From positions 5,888,417 through 5,952,416 of the forward strand of contig NZ_CP081000.1 in NCBI RefSeq assembly GCF_019645875.1: a stretch of 64,000 nt of DNA, given 5' to 3'. This document shows positions 25,924-34,086 of the stretch, piece by piece (position 1 is the first letter of the stretch; every line of letters starts with the position of its first letter). Source of the stretch: Mycolicibacterium senegalense (lineage in GTDB: Bacteria > Actinomycetota > Actinomycetes > Mycobacteriales > Mycobacteriaceae). The position numbers and the translations under genes were made by a program. The notes under the pieces were generated by a model. The model saw only the letters and a program-made list of their open reading frames with translations, was not told the origin of the DNA and did no database searches.

Positions 25924-25951
25924 CCATAACAGAGCGGTCGCTCTGTTATGG
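25924..25951. promoter_or_regulatory. 28-base near-perfect palindromic operator
   Basis: Thirteen-base arms CCATAACAGAGCG and CGCTCTGTTATGG pair perfectly around GT. The right arm runs into the -10 box of the gene at 25959, so a bound repressor would block that promoter. It is presumably the operator of that TetR protein. Confidence 0.75.
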
Positions 25952-25952
25952 T
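25947..25952 (+). promoter_or_regulatory. -10 box TATGGT, leaderless start at 25959
   Basis: TATGGT ends 6 bases before GTG 25959 and overlaps the palindromic operator. Confidence 0.5.
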
Positions 25953-25958
25953 GTTCCG

Positions 25959-26588
25959 GTGCCACGTCCTCGCGTCTACGACCCGGATGCGGTCCTCGAT
26001 GCCGCGGAATCCCTGGCCGTGCGCTCAGGACCGGCATCGGTGACCATCCGCGCCCTCAGCGACGCCGTCGGGCTGTCCAACGGAGCGCTCTATCACTCGT
26101 TCGGCTCCCGGGCCGGCCTGCTCGGCCAGGTGTGGCTCCGGGCCGGGCGGCGGTTCCTGGCCCTGCAACGTGAGTTGGTCGAGCAGGCGACGCGGGGTAC
26201 CGACGCGATCGCGGCGGCCGCCCACGCCCCAGTGGTCTTCGCCGAGCGCAACCCGGCCTCGGCACGGCTACTTCTGCAGGTCAGCCGCGACCAGTTGCTG
26301 AGCCATGACCTGCCGGCCGAACTGACCGACCAGGTGCGCGAGCTGGAACAACAGTTGGTGGACTTGATGATCGAACTCGCGATGGGTACGTGGGAGCGGC
26401 GCGACCGGGCGGCCGTGGACACCGTGACGACGTGCATCGTGGACCTGCCCACGGCCATTCTGTTGCACCGCAACCGTATTGACGACCCGACTGCCCGCCA
26501 CCATCTCGGCGCCGCTGTGGCGGCCGTGCTGGCGGTGGGACCTGCACCCAACCCCCGAAGGAAGGAAAACCATGGCCACCAACCTTGA
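25959..26588 (+). CDS. TetR-family transcriptional regulator
   Basis: A 209-residue protein with the helix-turn-helix PDAVLDAAESLAVRSGPASV then LSDAVGLSNGALYHSFGSRA (residues about 8-48) and a helical sensor domain. It is probably autorepressing through the 28-base palindrome that covers its promoter. The last 17 bases overlap the start of the enoyl-CoA hydratase gene, so it most likely regulates that enzyme as an operon partner. The ligand may be an acyl-CoA, by analogy with other TetR proteins paired with fatty-acid genes; this is inference. Confidence 0.9.
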   Translation: MPRPRVYDPDAVLDAAESLAVRSGPASVTIRALSDAVGLSNGALYHSFGSRAGLLGQVWLRAGRRFLALQRELVEQATRGTDAIAAAAHAPVVFAERNPASARLLLQVSRDQLLSHDLPAELTDQVRELEQQLVDLMIELAMGTWERRDRAAVDTVTTCIVDLPTAILLHRNRIDDPTARHHLGAAVAAVLAVGPAPNPRRKENHGHQP

Positions 26589-27234
26589 TTACGACGGCGA
26601 CATCGCCATCCTGGATCTCGGCGACGACGAGAACCGGTTCTCGCCCGAGTTTCTCGACGAGGTCGACGCCCAGCTCGACGCCATCCTCGCCAAAGGGGCA
26701 CACGGTCTGGTGACGACCGCGGACAGCAAGTTCTATTCCAACGGCCTCGATCTGGATTGGCTCGGCGCCCACAGCGATCAGGGCGACTGGTATGTGGGCC
26801 GGGTGCAGGGCCTGTTGGCCCGGATGCTGACCTTGCCGATCCCGACCGTGGCGGCGGTGGTCGGGCACGCCTTCGGCGCCGGCGCGATGCTGGCGATCGC
26901 CCACGATTTCCGGGTCATGCGTGACGACCGGGGTTTCTTCTGTTTCCCCGAGGTGGACATCCGAATCCCGTTCACCCCGGGAATGGCCGCGCTGATCCAG
27001 GCCAAGCTGACCCCGCAGGCCGCGGTCGCGTCCATGACCACGGGCCGCCGGTTCGGCGGCATCGATGCCAAGGCGTACGGGCTGGTCGACGCCACCGCAC
27101 CCGAGGGCTCGGTAACCACGACGGCCACCGACCTGCTGCGCCCGTTGGGCGGCAAGGATTCCGGCACGCTGGGCGCGATCAAGCAGGGCATGTTCGGTCC
27201 CGCGGTCCAAGCGTTGACGGCCGGGCAGCAGTAA
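26572..27234 (+). CDS. enoyl-CoA hydratase/isomerase-family protein
   Basis: A crotonase-fold enzyme of 220 residues. The oxyanion-hole segments are SKFYSNGLDLDWL (about 51-63) and AVVGHAFGAGAMLAIAHDFR (about 98-117). RDDRGFFCFPEVDIRIPF carries a Glu near the usual catalytic position. It is slightly shorter than typical EchA proteins (about 250), lacking part of the C-terminal helices, so the exact reaction (hydration, isomerisation or hydrolysis) is uncertain. ATG 26572 has GGAAGGAAAA upstream and overlaps the TetR gene. Confidence 0.85.
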   Translation: MATNLDYDGDIAILDLGDDENRFSPEFLDEVDAQLDAILAKGAHGLVTTADSKFYSNGLDLDWLGAHSDQGDWYVGRVQGLLARMLTLPIPTVAAVVGHAFGAGAMLAIAHDFRVMRDDRGFFCFPEVDIRIPFTPGMAALIQAKLTPQAAVASMTTGRRFGGIDAKAYGLVDATAPEGSVTTTATDLLRPLGGKDSGTLGAIKQGMFGPAVQALTAGQQ

Positions 27235-27242
27235 CCCGGCAG

Positions 27243-28133
27243 CTAGACCGGAATGGCCGTGCCGGTCTCGTGTTCGGCGAATTCAACCACCCGAGCGGCG
27301 ATTTCGTAGTCGCAGGCAACGACCGATCGCCCGATCAGCACGGGGCCGCCGCGCAGTCCGAACCTGCCTTCGACTCCGACGTAGCTGCCCGGCGGAATGG
27401 GCTCGCTGAGGCAGTACAGCGTCGGTGCGGCCCCGGCGTCGATATCGTTGGCCAACACGTCGGCCACGGCCTTGACGCCACGTTGCACGGCGGACATCAG
27501 CGGTTTGTCCGAGACGTTGGGCAGATTGGAGGCCACCCAGCCCGGATGGGTGAGTTGGGTGACCACAGGCGATTTGGCGGTCCGCAGCCGGCGATCGAGT
27601 TCCAGTCCCCACAACATGACCGTGAGCTTCGACCGGCCGTAGGCGCCCATCACCGTCCACTTGTGGTGCCGCAGGTGCATGTCGTCGAGCCGCAGGGTCG
27701 CCGACTTGTGGGCCTCGGAGCCGACATTGATGATCTGCTTGCGGATCCGGCCGAACAGCGAATTCGTCAGCGCGAACGGCCCAAGCAGGTTGGTGCCGAT
27801 GGTCATCTCGAAACCGTCGACCGTCTCGGACCGGTGCTGGCTGAGCGCACCGGCGTTGTTGATCAGGATGTCAACGTCGCCGTCGAGACGCTGCGAAAAG
27901 GCTTGCACCGAGGACAGATCCGCGAGGTCGAGTTCGATGACCTCGGTGGATCCGCCGATCTCTGCGGCACGTTGTGCGCCCAGCGCGGTATTGCGCACGG
28001 CCAGGATCACGTGCGCACCGGCACGCGCCAGCGCCCTGGCGGTACCGAGGCCGACACCATTGGTGGCACCGGTGACGATGATTCGTGTCCCGGTGAGGTC
28101 ACCGAGACGGTCGGGCGTCCAACGCGTCGTCAT
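27243..28133 (-). CDS. short-chain dehydrogenase (retinol dehydrogenase-like)
   Basis: This 296-residue classical SDR has the cofactor motif TGATNGVGLG near residue 20, NNAGAL near 93, and the active-site Tyr/Lys as YGRSK at about 147-151. QLTHPGWVASNL follows, typical of the retinol-dehydrogenase/WW-oxidoreductase-like branch. ATG 28133 has no clear ribosome-binding site, and a GTG eight codons upstream is the alternative. It converges on the hydratase gene with 8 bases between. The substrate is not known. Confidence 0.85.
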   Translation of the reverse strand: MTTRWTPDRLGDLTGTRIIVTGATNGVGLGTARALARAGAHVILAVRNTALGAQRAAEIGGSTEVIELDLADLSSVQAFSQRLDGDVDILINNAGALSQHRSETVDGFEMTIGTNLLGPFALTNSLFGRIRKQIINVGSEAHKSATLRLDDMHLRHHKWTVMGAYGRSKLTVMLWGLELDRRLRTAKSPVVTQLTHPGWVASNLPNVSDKPLMSAVQRGVKAVADVLANDIDAGAAPTLYCLSEPIPPGSYVGVEGRFGLRGGPVLIGRSVVACDYEIAARVVEFAEHETGTAIPV

Positions 28134-28185
28134 GACGGGGTGGTCACCCCGGCGCACTCAGGCCGGGATGACGCTGACCCCGCTA

Positions 28186-28470
28186 TCAGCCGCCCCAGCC
28201 GCGCTGGCCGTCCCAGCCGCCGCAGATGCCGTTGAGGCAGCCGTGACCCCAGCCGCCCTGGACCGGATTCCAGCCGCCACAGCCATTCCAGCCGGGCCCG
28301 CTGTCGCAGCCGCCACCACCGCCGGCGTCACCACCACCGCTGGGTGTTGCGGTAATCGTCGTCGTCGAAGCAGGTGCATCGGTGATAAGAGCGGCGGCAG
28401 GTCCTGCTGCAATCACCGCTGCGGCTCCCGCTACGAACACTGACCCCATGAGTTTTCGTATGGTTAGCAT
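28186..28470 (-). CDS. small secreted Gly/Trp-rich protein with four cysteines
   Basis: The protein has 94 residues and no recognised family. The signal peptide is LMGSVFVAGAAAVIAAGPAA, with cleavage likely near AAALIT. The mature part has a Thr/Ser stretch and then a glycine-tryptophan-rich tail with Cys at 55, 64, 78 and 83, enough for two disulfides. Trp recurs about every 6-8 residues. GGAG and AGGAGAG motifs lie upstream of ATG 28470. The longer frame through the N-terminus is antisense to other sequence and rejected. Function is unknown; a small exported envelope protein is likely. Confidence 0.65.
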   Translation of the reverse strand: MLTIRKLMGSVFVAGAAAVIAAGPAAALITDAPASTTTITATPSGGGDAGGGGGCDSGPGWNGCGGWNPVQGGWGHGCLNGICGGWDGQRGWGG

Positions 28471-28514
28471 GTCTCCATACTGCTCTCCTGTGAGCCTCCT
28501 GCCAAGTGATGTGA

Positions 28515-28949
28515 TCAAGCCCGCGTGTAGCGCAGCATCGTCACTCCAGTCCCAGCAAACGCGTCGGGATAGTCGCAGAAGACGGGCTTGACCCGCATAC
28601 CGACGGCGAGGTCTTCCGGTGCGACATCGACCATCTCGGTGGAGAACCGTGGTCCCTCGTCCCATTCCACAATGCCGAGAATTTGCGGTACCGCATCGGC
28701 GAAGTGCGGGCCGACCGGGCGGCGGGCGACGGTGAACGAGTACAGCGTGCCCATCCCCGAGATCTCCCGCCACTCGAGGTCGGCGGCCAGGGTGCGGGGC
28801 GCCAGCACGCGCGGGTAGAACACGTAGGCCTGCATGGACGGCGAGTACTGGATGACGATGCGGTGCTCGGCCAACGCATCCCAGAACGGCGTGCTGGTCG
28901 GGGTTTTCACCGGCATGGGCCGGGCGAATCCGGTCATCGGTTCACTCAC
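28515..28949 (-). CDS. DUF35/OB-fold acyl-CoA-associated protein lacking the zinc ribbon
   Basis: A 144-residue protein with the DUF35 OB-fold (LEWREISGMGTLYSFTVARR and VPQILGIVEWDEGPRFSTEM, ending LAVGMRVKPVFCDYP). Members pair with SCP2-type thiolases, as with the DUF35 domain of ChsH2 and Ltp2 in sterol side-chain breakdown. The usual rubredoxin-like CxxC...CxxC segment is replaced by YSPSMQAYVFYPRVLAPRTL, with no cysteines, so it cannot bind zinc there. GTG 28949 overlaps the thiolase stop; ATG 28937 is an alternative. The coupling suggests a complex with the thiolase. Confidence 0.8.
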   Translation of the reverse strand: MSEPMTGFARPMPVKTPTSTPFWDALAEHRIVIQYSPSMQAYVFYPRVLAPRTLAADLEWREISGMGTLYSFTVARRPVGPHFADAVPQILGIVEWDEGPRFSTEMVDVAPEDLAVGMRVKPVFCDYPDAFAGTGVTMLRYTRA

Positions 28950-30162
28950 CTTCCAGGATCAGGGTGGTTTGCTCGGACAGGATGCCGCCATTTCCGGAGA
29001 CGAACGCGCGATTGCAGTCGGCCACCTGCGCGGCACCCGCGCGGCCCATGATCTGCCGGGTGGCATCGCACACGTGGTGCATGCCGCCGGCCAAACCCGC
29101 CTGCCCGAAACCGAGTTGGCCGCCAGCGGTGTTCAGCGGGAAATCGCCGCGGAAAGTCAGGTCGTGATCGGACACGAAAGACATGCCCTTGCCCTTCTCG
29201 CAGAATCCGGCGTCTTCCAGGCTGAGCAGCACCGTGATCGTGTAGCAGTCGTAGATCGACACCATGTCCATGTCGTCGCGCGTCAGATCGGTCATTGCGA
29301 ACGCCGTGTCGGCTGCCTTGCGGATCGGGGTGTCCAGCAGATCCTCGGCGTAGGTGGGCGTCTTGAACGGCACGTGCTCGCCGAAACCCTTGACCCACAC
29401 CGGTCGGTTGCGGGTTCGCGCGGCAACTTCGGCGCTGGCCACCACGACGGCGGCCCCACCGACACACGGCATCACGATCTCCAGCATGTGCAGCGGATCG
29501 GCGATCACCGGGCTGGCCAGGACGTCCTCGACACTGAGCGGGGTGTCTTTCCAGATGGCACCTTCGGTGTGGTTGGCGTTGAACCGTTGGTCCACGACGA
29601 TCTTGGCCATCGCCCGCTCGTCGTATCCGTACTCGTAGGCGTAGCGCTGCGCCACCTGCCCGTACGGCCCGTTCTGCCCGAGGTTGCCGTAGGGAATCTC
29701 GAATTCTGCCTGCGGCGAGCCGAATTGGTTGCTGGACGAGCCGAAGAACACCGCGTCGGTCAACGTCTTCGGTTTCAGTTCGGACGACGGGGTGATGTAG
29801 CGCGCGGGTAATGCGCACAGCACCACGTCACACAGGCCCAGTTCGATGGCCGCGGCCGCCCGCCACACCATGCCGGCGGCGCTGGCCCCGCCGAGATCGA
29901 GCAACTCGGCGAAGTTCGCTCGCACACCCAGATACTCGGCCACGGTCGACGGTACGAAGATCTCCGATTCACCCAGATGCGACGTGACGATGCCGTCGAC
30001 CTGCTCGGCCGACAGACCGGCGTCCTCGAGAGCGGCGGCCGCCAGCAGTGCCCACTGCTCGAGGGTGAAGGGTGCCGGCGAGGCCTTCGTCAGCCGTTCG
30101 GGCGGCAGTTCGACGTAGCCGACGATCGCGGCGTCGCCCTGCAGTCCCCTACGCGGTCTCAT
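28942..30162 (-). CDS. SCP2-type thiolase / lipid-transfer protein (Ltp-like)
   Basis: A 406-residue member of the thiolase superfamily of the SCP2/Ltp branch, which does thiolytic or retro-aldol cleavage of branched or sterol acyl-CoAs, or has lost activity. Recognisable parts are AAIVGYVELPPERL at the start, the active-site region IVMPCVGGAAVVVAS, VSIYDCYTITVLLSLEDAGF and the late GGQLGFGQAGLAGGMHHVCD. ATG 30162 is chosen because GAGGA lies 6 bases upstream, in preference to GTG 30168. It lies in an operon between the acyl-CoA dehydrogenase and the DUF35 gene. Confidence 0.85.
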   Translation of the reverse strand: MRPRRGLQGDAAIVGYVELPPERLTKASPAPFTLEQWALLAAAALEDAGLSAEQVDGIVTSHLGESEIFVPSTVAEYLGVRANFAELLDLGGASAAGMVWRAAAAIELGLCDVVLCALPARYITPSSELKPKTLTDAVFFGSSSNQFGSPQAEFEIPYGNLGQNGPYGQVAQRYAYEYGYDERAMAKIVVDQRFNANHTEGAIWKDTPLSVEDVLASPVIADPLHMLEIVMPCVGGAAVVVASAEVAARTRNRPVWVKGFGEHVPFKTPTYAEDLLDTPIRKAADTAFAMTDLTRDDMDMVSIYDCYTITVLLSLEDAGFCEKGKGMSFVSDHDLTFRGDFPLNTAGGQLGFGQAGLAGGMHHVCDATRQIMGRAGAAQVADCNRAFVSGNGGILSEQTTLILEGE

Positions 30163-30171
30163 ACTCACTCC

Positions 30172-32403
30172 TCACTTGCGGGGTAGACCCAGGATCAGCT
30201 GGGCAATGATGTTGAGCTGGATCTCGGTGGTGCCGCCGCCGATCAGCTCGGCCGGCAGGTCCAGATACGGCGACACCACCGCGGGTTGGCTGTCGAATTC
30301 CATTGCCAACGGCCCGGTCAGGCGCAGCGTGAGCTCGGCGGCCCGGCGCAACATCACGTTGGTGGCCACCTTGGCGATACTCGACGCCGGTCCCGGCGCC
30401 TGCCCGTCGAGCAGGCGTAGCGTCTCACGCACGCCAAGCGCCTTGAGCGCATTGGTGTAGGCGTCGATCTCGCCGATGGCGTGCCGTATCGGATCTGGGT
30501 CGGGGCTGAGATCGACAAGTTCGCGCAGCGCGCCCATCCGGTCGATGTTCACGTATCCGCTGATCGCCACCCGCTCATGGGCCATGGTGCTGATGGCCAG
30601 CTGCCAGCCCGACGCCGGCTCACCCAAGAGCATTTCGTCGGGGACGAAGACGTCGGTCAAGAACACCTCGTTGAACTCGGCGCGACCGCTGGATTGGGCG
30701 ATCTGCCGGAATTCCACGCCGGGCGAACGCATGTCGAGAATGAAGTAGCCGATGCCGCGGTGTTTGGGTGCGTGGGGATCGGTACGGGCCAGCAGGGCGC
30801 CGAAATCGGCCCGGTGCGCCAGCGAAGTCCAGATTTTGTGCCCATTGATCTTCCACCCGCCGGCTACCCGCACGGCCCGGGTACTCAGCGAAGCCAGGTC
30901 CGAACCCGCTCCCGGCTCGCTGAACAGCTGGCACCAGGAGAGCTCGCCGCGCAATGTGGTCGGCACGAAACGTTGTTGCAGTTCTTCGGATCCGGCCGCC
31001 ATCAGGCTCGGCAGGATCCACTCGGCGATACCCACCGACGGCCGCACCAGCCCGGCGCGCTTGACGAACTCCTCGTCCACGATGAGCTGCTGGCGCACCG
31101 TCGCGTCGCATCCCCATGGTGCGGGCCAGTGCGGAGCGATCAGACCCGCATCGGCGATCAGCTCGCGCCGGGCTCCGACGGTGAACTCCGGATAGTCACC
31201 TTGGCGGCCGAAACCGGTGTCGGACAGCGTGAGTGCATGATCCAACGTCGCACTGACCCGAGCCCGGAACGCGGCGTCGGAATCTCCGAGGTTCACCGCC
31301 ATGTCCCGCGTTGCGATGGCCGACAGCTCGCCGAGGCTGCGCGTCCACCGCGACACCGGGCCTATCGATGCGGCCAGGCTGGTGGCTCGGCGCCAGTAGA
31401 GGTGCAGGTCGTGTTCCCAGGTGAACCCGATCGCGCCCAGCATGGTCAGCGTCTCGAGTACCAGGCCCGGACCCGGCATGACCGCCATGACCGCGGCCGA
31501 GCAGGCGGCGAGCCGCTGCTGATCGGCGTCCGGAGGTCCGCTCAGCGCCCGCACCGCATCCCAGGCCGCTGCCGTCGCCAGCGCACTGTTGACCAACAGC
31601 ATGGCCGCTTTGTGCTGCAACGCCTGGAACGTACCGATCGGCTTGCCGAACTGTTCACGGGTGCGTAGGTGGTCGGTGACGGTATCCACACACCACTGGG
31701 TGATGCCGGCCGCCACCGAGGCGGTGAACGCGACGGTCAGGTCGGTGACCAGCTCGGTGTCCATCTCGGTGAGCACAGCCGTGGCGGGGACCGCGTGATC
31801 GCTCAGATGCAAGATGCCCAGATCCGTGGTGAGGTCGGTGCCACGGCGCGACTCGATCTGTCCCTCAACCGGGCTGAGGACGGCCCAACGTAGGTCACCT
31901 ACCTGGTCCGCGAACGGCACCACGACGCGCTGTGCCGAACCCAGTCCCAGGGCCAAGCCCGACGACCCGGTGAGCAGCCAACCGTCGGCGCCGGGCCGGC
32001 CGTGGACGTCGCACTGCTCACCTGACACCACGACAGCGGTGACACCTTCGGCAATCTCCTTGAGCAAGGTCTGGGCGGCCGGGTTCTGCTGGCGTGCCAG
32101 TGCGGCCCCGGCGATCGCCGTGGTGAGCAAGGGCCCCGGCAACAATGCCGACCCCGCGGCCTCCAGCACACAGGCCATGTCTTCGAGTCCGCCGCCCTGA
32201 CCGCCCACGGATTCGGGCAGGTGCACGGCGTGGAAGCCGTTGTCCACCAATGCGCCCCACCATGGCGGCAGCTGGCCCCCGGCCAGGTCGTCGAGCGCGG
32301 CCCGGGTGGCGTCGATGGGTGCGTGCCGGGCGGCGAACTGTGCGACCGCCTGGCTCAGCTGCTGCTGTTCGGGTGTGACGGCGATGGAAACCTGGGTGGT
32401 CAT
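30172..32403 (-). CDS. fused double acyl-CoA dehydrogenase (FadE22/FadE34-type)
   Basis: This 743-residue protein has two acyl-CoA dehydrogenase modules in one chain. The first half (about 1-355) ends with GAIGFTWEHDLHLYWRRATS, a second-subunit-type C-terminus. The second half (about 385-743) holds the flavin segment WCQLFSEPGAGSDLASLSTR, KIWTSLAHRADFGALLARTD and LIGGGTTEIQLNIIAQLILG. Fused enzymes of this sort act on bulky, often sterol-derived acyl-CoAs by alpha,beta-dehydrogenation. The start overlaps the epimerase stop (ATGA). The split homologues occur at 51836 and 53031 in the same window. Confidence 0.9.
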   Translation of the reverse strand: MTTQVSIAVTPEQQQLSQAVAQFAARHAPIDATRAALDDLAGGQLPPWWGALVDNGFHAVHLPESVGGQGGGLEDMACVLEAAGSALLPGPLLTTAIAGAALARQQNPAAQTLLKEIAEGVTAVVVSGEQCDVHGRPGADGWLLTGSSGLALGLGSAQRVVVPFADQVGDLRWAVLSPVEGQIESRRGTDLTTDLGILHLSDHAVPATAVLTEMDTELVTDLTVAFTASVAAGITQWCVDTVTDHLRTREQFGKPIGTFQALQHKAAMLLVNSALATAAAWDAVRALSGPPDADQQRLAACSAAVMAVMPGPGLVLETLTMLGAIGFTWEHDLHLYWRRATSLAASIGPVSRWTRSLGELSAIATRDMAVNLGDSDAAFRARVSATLDHALTLSDTGFGRQGDYPEFTVGARRELIADAGLIAPHWPAPWGCDATVRQQLIVDEEFVKRAGLVRPSVGIAEWILPSLMAAGSEELQQRFVPTTLRGELSWCQLFSEPGAGSDLASLSTRAVRVAGGWKINGHKIWTSLAHRADFGALLARTDPHAPKHRGIGYFILDMRSPGVEFRQIAQSSGRAEFNEVFLTDVFVPDEMLLGEPASGWQLAISTMAHERVAISGYVNIDRMGALRELVDLSPDPDPIRHAIGEIDAYTNALKALGVRETLRLLDGQAPGPASSIAKVATNVMLRRAAELTLRLTGPLAMEFDSQPAVVSPYLDLPAELIGGGTTEIQLNIIAQLILGLPRK

Positions 32404-33392
32404 GCACGCCTCCTGGCGGCGAAGAACCGTGCGCCCTCGGCGATGGCCTCGGTGGTCGGCCGCGGTTGCCACCCGAGTTCGCGCTCCGCCTTGCTGTGGT
32501 CCATCGGAGACATCACATGCATCAATCGCACGGTCAGCGGACTGAGCTGGTTCTCCTTTTTGCGCAGCCGGGCCAGCGGTTCGACCACCGCGCCTGCGGC
32601 CGCCAGCGCACGGATCGGGATCCCGCGCCGGGGCGGCTCGACATCCACTGCTGCACACGCGGTTCGGTAGATCTCCTGGGCGGTCATGAAGCGCTCGGAG
32701 ACGATGTAGCGCTCACCGACGCGGCCCTTTTCCCCGGCCAGGATCAGCGCTTCGGCAGCGTCGGCGATGCCGACCGTCTCGGCCGCAGCCCCTTTGACGT
32801 AGAACGGCATCTTGCCCCGCACCGCGGCGGCCACCAGCCCGCCGTGCGGCGTCGGCAGCCAGTCCCCCGGGCCGTAAGTGTTGGACACACACATCGCGAC
32901 CGCGGGCAGGCCGTGCTCGCGGGCATAGCGCAGCACCATCTGTTCGGCGAGCACTCGGGTGTGCACGTAGTCACCGCCGATATCCAGCCAGTTGTTCGCC
33001 AGTTCCTCGGTGGCAAGACCGGTTTCGGCGATGCCGATGGTGGCGATCGAACTGGTGAAGACGAACTTGCTCAGCCCCGCCTCGACCGCGACATCCAGAA
33101 CCTCTTGCAGGCCTTCGATATTGGTCCGCCACAACGGCGTGGGGTCGCTGAGCCAGGCCCTGGCGTCGACCACGCAGTAGTACACGACGTCACAGTCGTC
33201 CATCGCCTCGCGGACCGACTCGGGGTCGAAGATGTCGCCATGGACCCGCTCGACGTCGAGGTCGTCGATCCCGCGGGTGGAGCTGGTGCTGCGGATGAGC
33301 ACCCTGACATCCTCACCTCGCTCGACGAGCCGCCGGGCGACATGCGAGCCGAGGAATCCGCTGGCCCCGATGACCAGTTTTTTAGTTCTCAT
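32400..33392 (-). CDS. NAD-dependent epimerase/dehydratase (3beta-HSD-like)
   Basis: A 330-residue extended-SDR enzyme. The N-terminal GASGFLGSHVARRL binds NAD(P). SSIATIG supplies the Ser, and VHTRVLAEQMVL has a His-x3 pattern in place of the canonical YxxxK Tyr, so catalysis may be altered. The late region ADAAEALILAGEKGRVGERY is typical of the 3beta-hydroxysteroid dehydrogenase and dihydroflavonol reductase branch. It is the first gene of a four-gene minus-strand operon (epimerase, fused FadE, thiolase, DUF35), divergent from a TetR gene. Confidence 0.85.
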   Translation of the reverse strand: MRTKKLVIGASGFLGSHVARRLVERGEDVRVLIRSTSSTRGIDDLDVERVHGDIFDPESVREAMDDCDVVYYCVVDARAWLSDPTPLWRTNIEGLQEVLDVAVEAGLSKFVFTSSIATIGIAETGLATEELANNWLDIGGDYVHTRVLAEQMVLRYAREHGLPAVAMCVSNTYGPGDWLPTPHGGLVAAAVRGKMPFYVKGAAAETVGIADAAEALILAGEKGRVGERYIVSERFMTAQEIYRTACAAVDVEPPRRGIPIRALAAAGAVVEPLARLRKKENQLSPLTVRLMHVMSPMDHSKAERELGWQPRPTTEAIAEGARFFAARRRA

Positions 33393-33422
33393 GCACCCTT
33401 GCGTCCGTCGTTCTCCGTGTTT

Positions 33423-33441
33423 ACGAGACGCTACGTCTCGT
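33423..33441. promoter_or_regulatory. inverted repeat ACGAGACG-CTA-CGTCTCGT
   Basis: Perfect eight-base arms around a three-base centre lie between the divergent starts at 33392 and 33505. It is probably the operator through which the TetR protein controls the catabolic operon and itself. Confidence 0.75.
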
Positions 33442-33504
33442 CTTGTGGGAGACTACGGCGGGTAGCTTTCCGTGTAAAGATCCGTGCGGAGGACCGACCA
33501 GGAC

Positions 33505-34086
33505 ATGCCGACGAGCCCGACTACCGAGCAAGCGACGCCGCGGCGACGCAGCGAGAAATCTCGGGTGGCCATCATCGAGGCCACCCGGGCAATGCTGCTG
33601 GAGCGGGGATTTGACGGGTTGAGCATCGAGGCGGTGGCGGCGCGGGCCGGGGTCGGTAAGCAGACCATCTACCGCTGGTGGCCCAGCCGCCCAGCGCTGG
33701 TCGCCGACGTCCTGCTCGAAGACGCCGACAAGATCCTGGCCACCATGCCGCACACCGACGATATGACCGCGGACCTGGTCTCCTGGGCCGGCACGCTGGC
33801 CGCCGCTCTGACCACCAAGCGGGGCAACGCGATGCTGCGCATCCTGACGGCGGCCTCCCTCGAGCACGAGGACACCGCCGCCCGGCTGCGGGCGGGTTTC
33901 AGCAGACCGCTGGTCGAATCCGTGCGCAACCGGCTGCTGGCCGAACACATCGAGGCCGACATCGCACAGGCCGCCGCCGACGCCCTGTTGGGTGGAGTGG
34001 TCTATCCGATCCTGTCCGAGGGACAGTCATATTCCCGGCAGCGGGCCGAGCTCACGGCACGCACCATCGTGGCGAGCCTGGGCTAG
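33505..34086 (+). CDS. TetR-family transcriptional regulator
   Basis: A 193-residue regulator with the helix-turn-helix KSRVAIIEATRAMLLERGFD then IEAVAARAGVGKQTIYRWWP (about 18-60), which is the AcrR/TetR pattern, and a C-terminal helical domain. ATG 33505 is preceded by GGAGGA and AGGAC; the GTG at 33484 has no site. By position it is the repressor of the epimerase-FadE-thiolase-DUF35 operon, acting on the palindrome at 33423-33441. Confidence 0.9.
   Translation: MPTSPTTEQATPRRRSEKSRVAIIEATRAMLLERGFDGLSIEAVAARAGVGKQTIYRWWPSRPALVADVLLEDADKILATMPHTDDMTADLVSWAGTLAAALTTKRGNAMLRILTAASLEHEDTAARLRAGFSRPLVESVRNRLLAEHIEADIAQAAADALLGGVVYPILSEGQSYSRQRAELTARTIVASLG

Noticed and set aside
30163..30168. 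GTG 30168 start for the thiolase
   Set aside because: GAGGA is adjacent to this GTG but at a proper distance from ATG 30162, so the latter is preferred.
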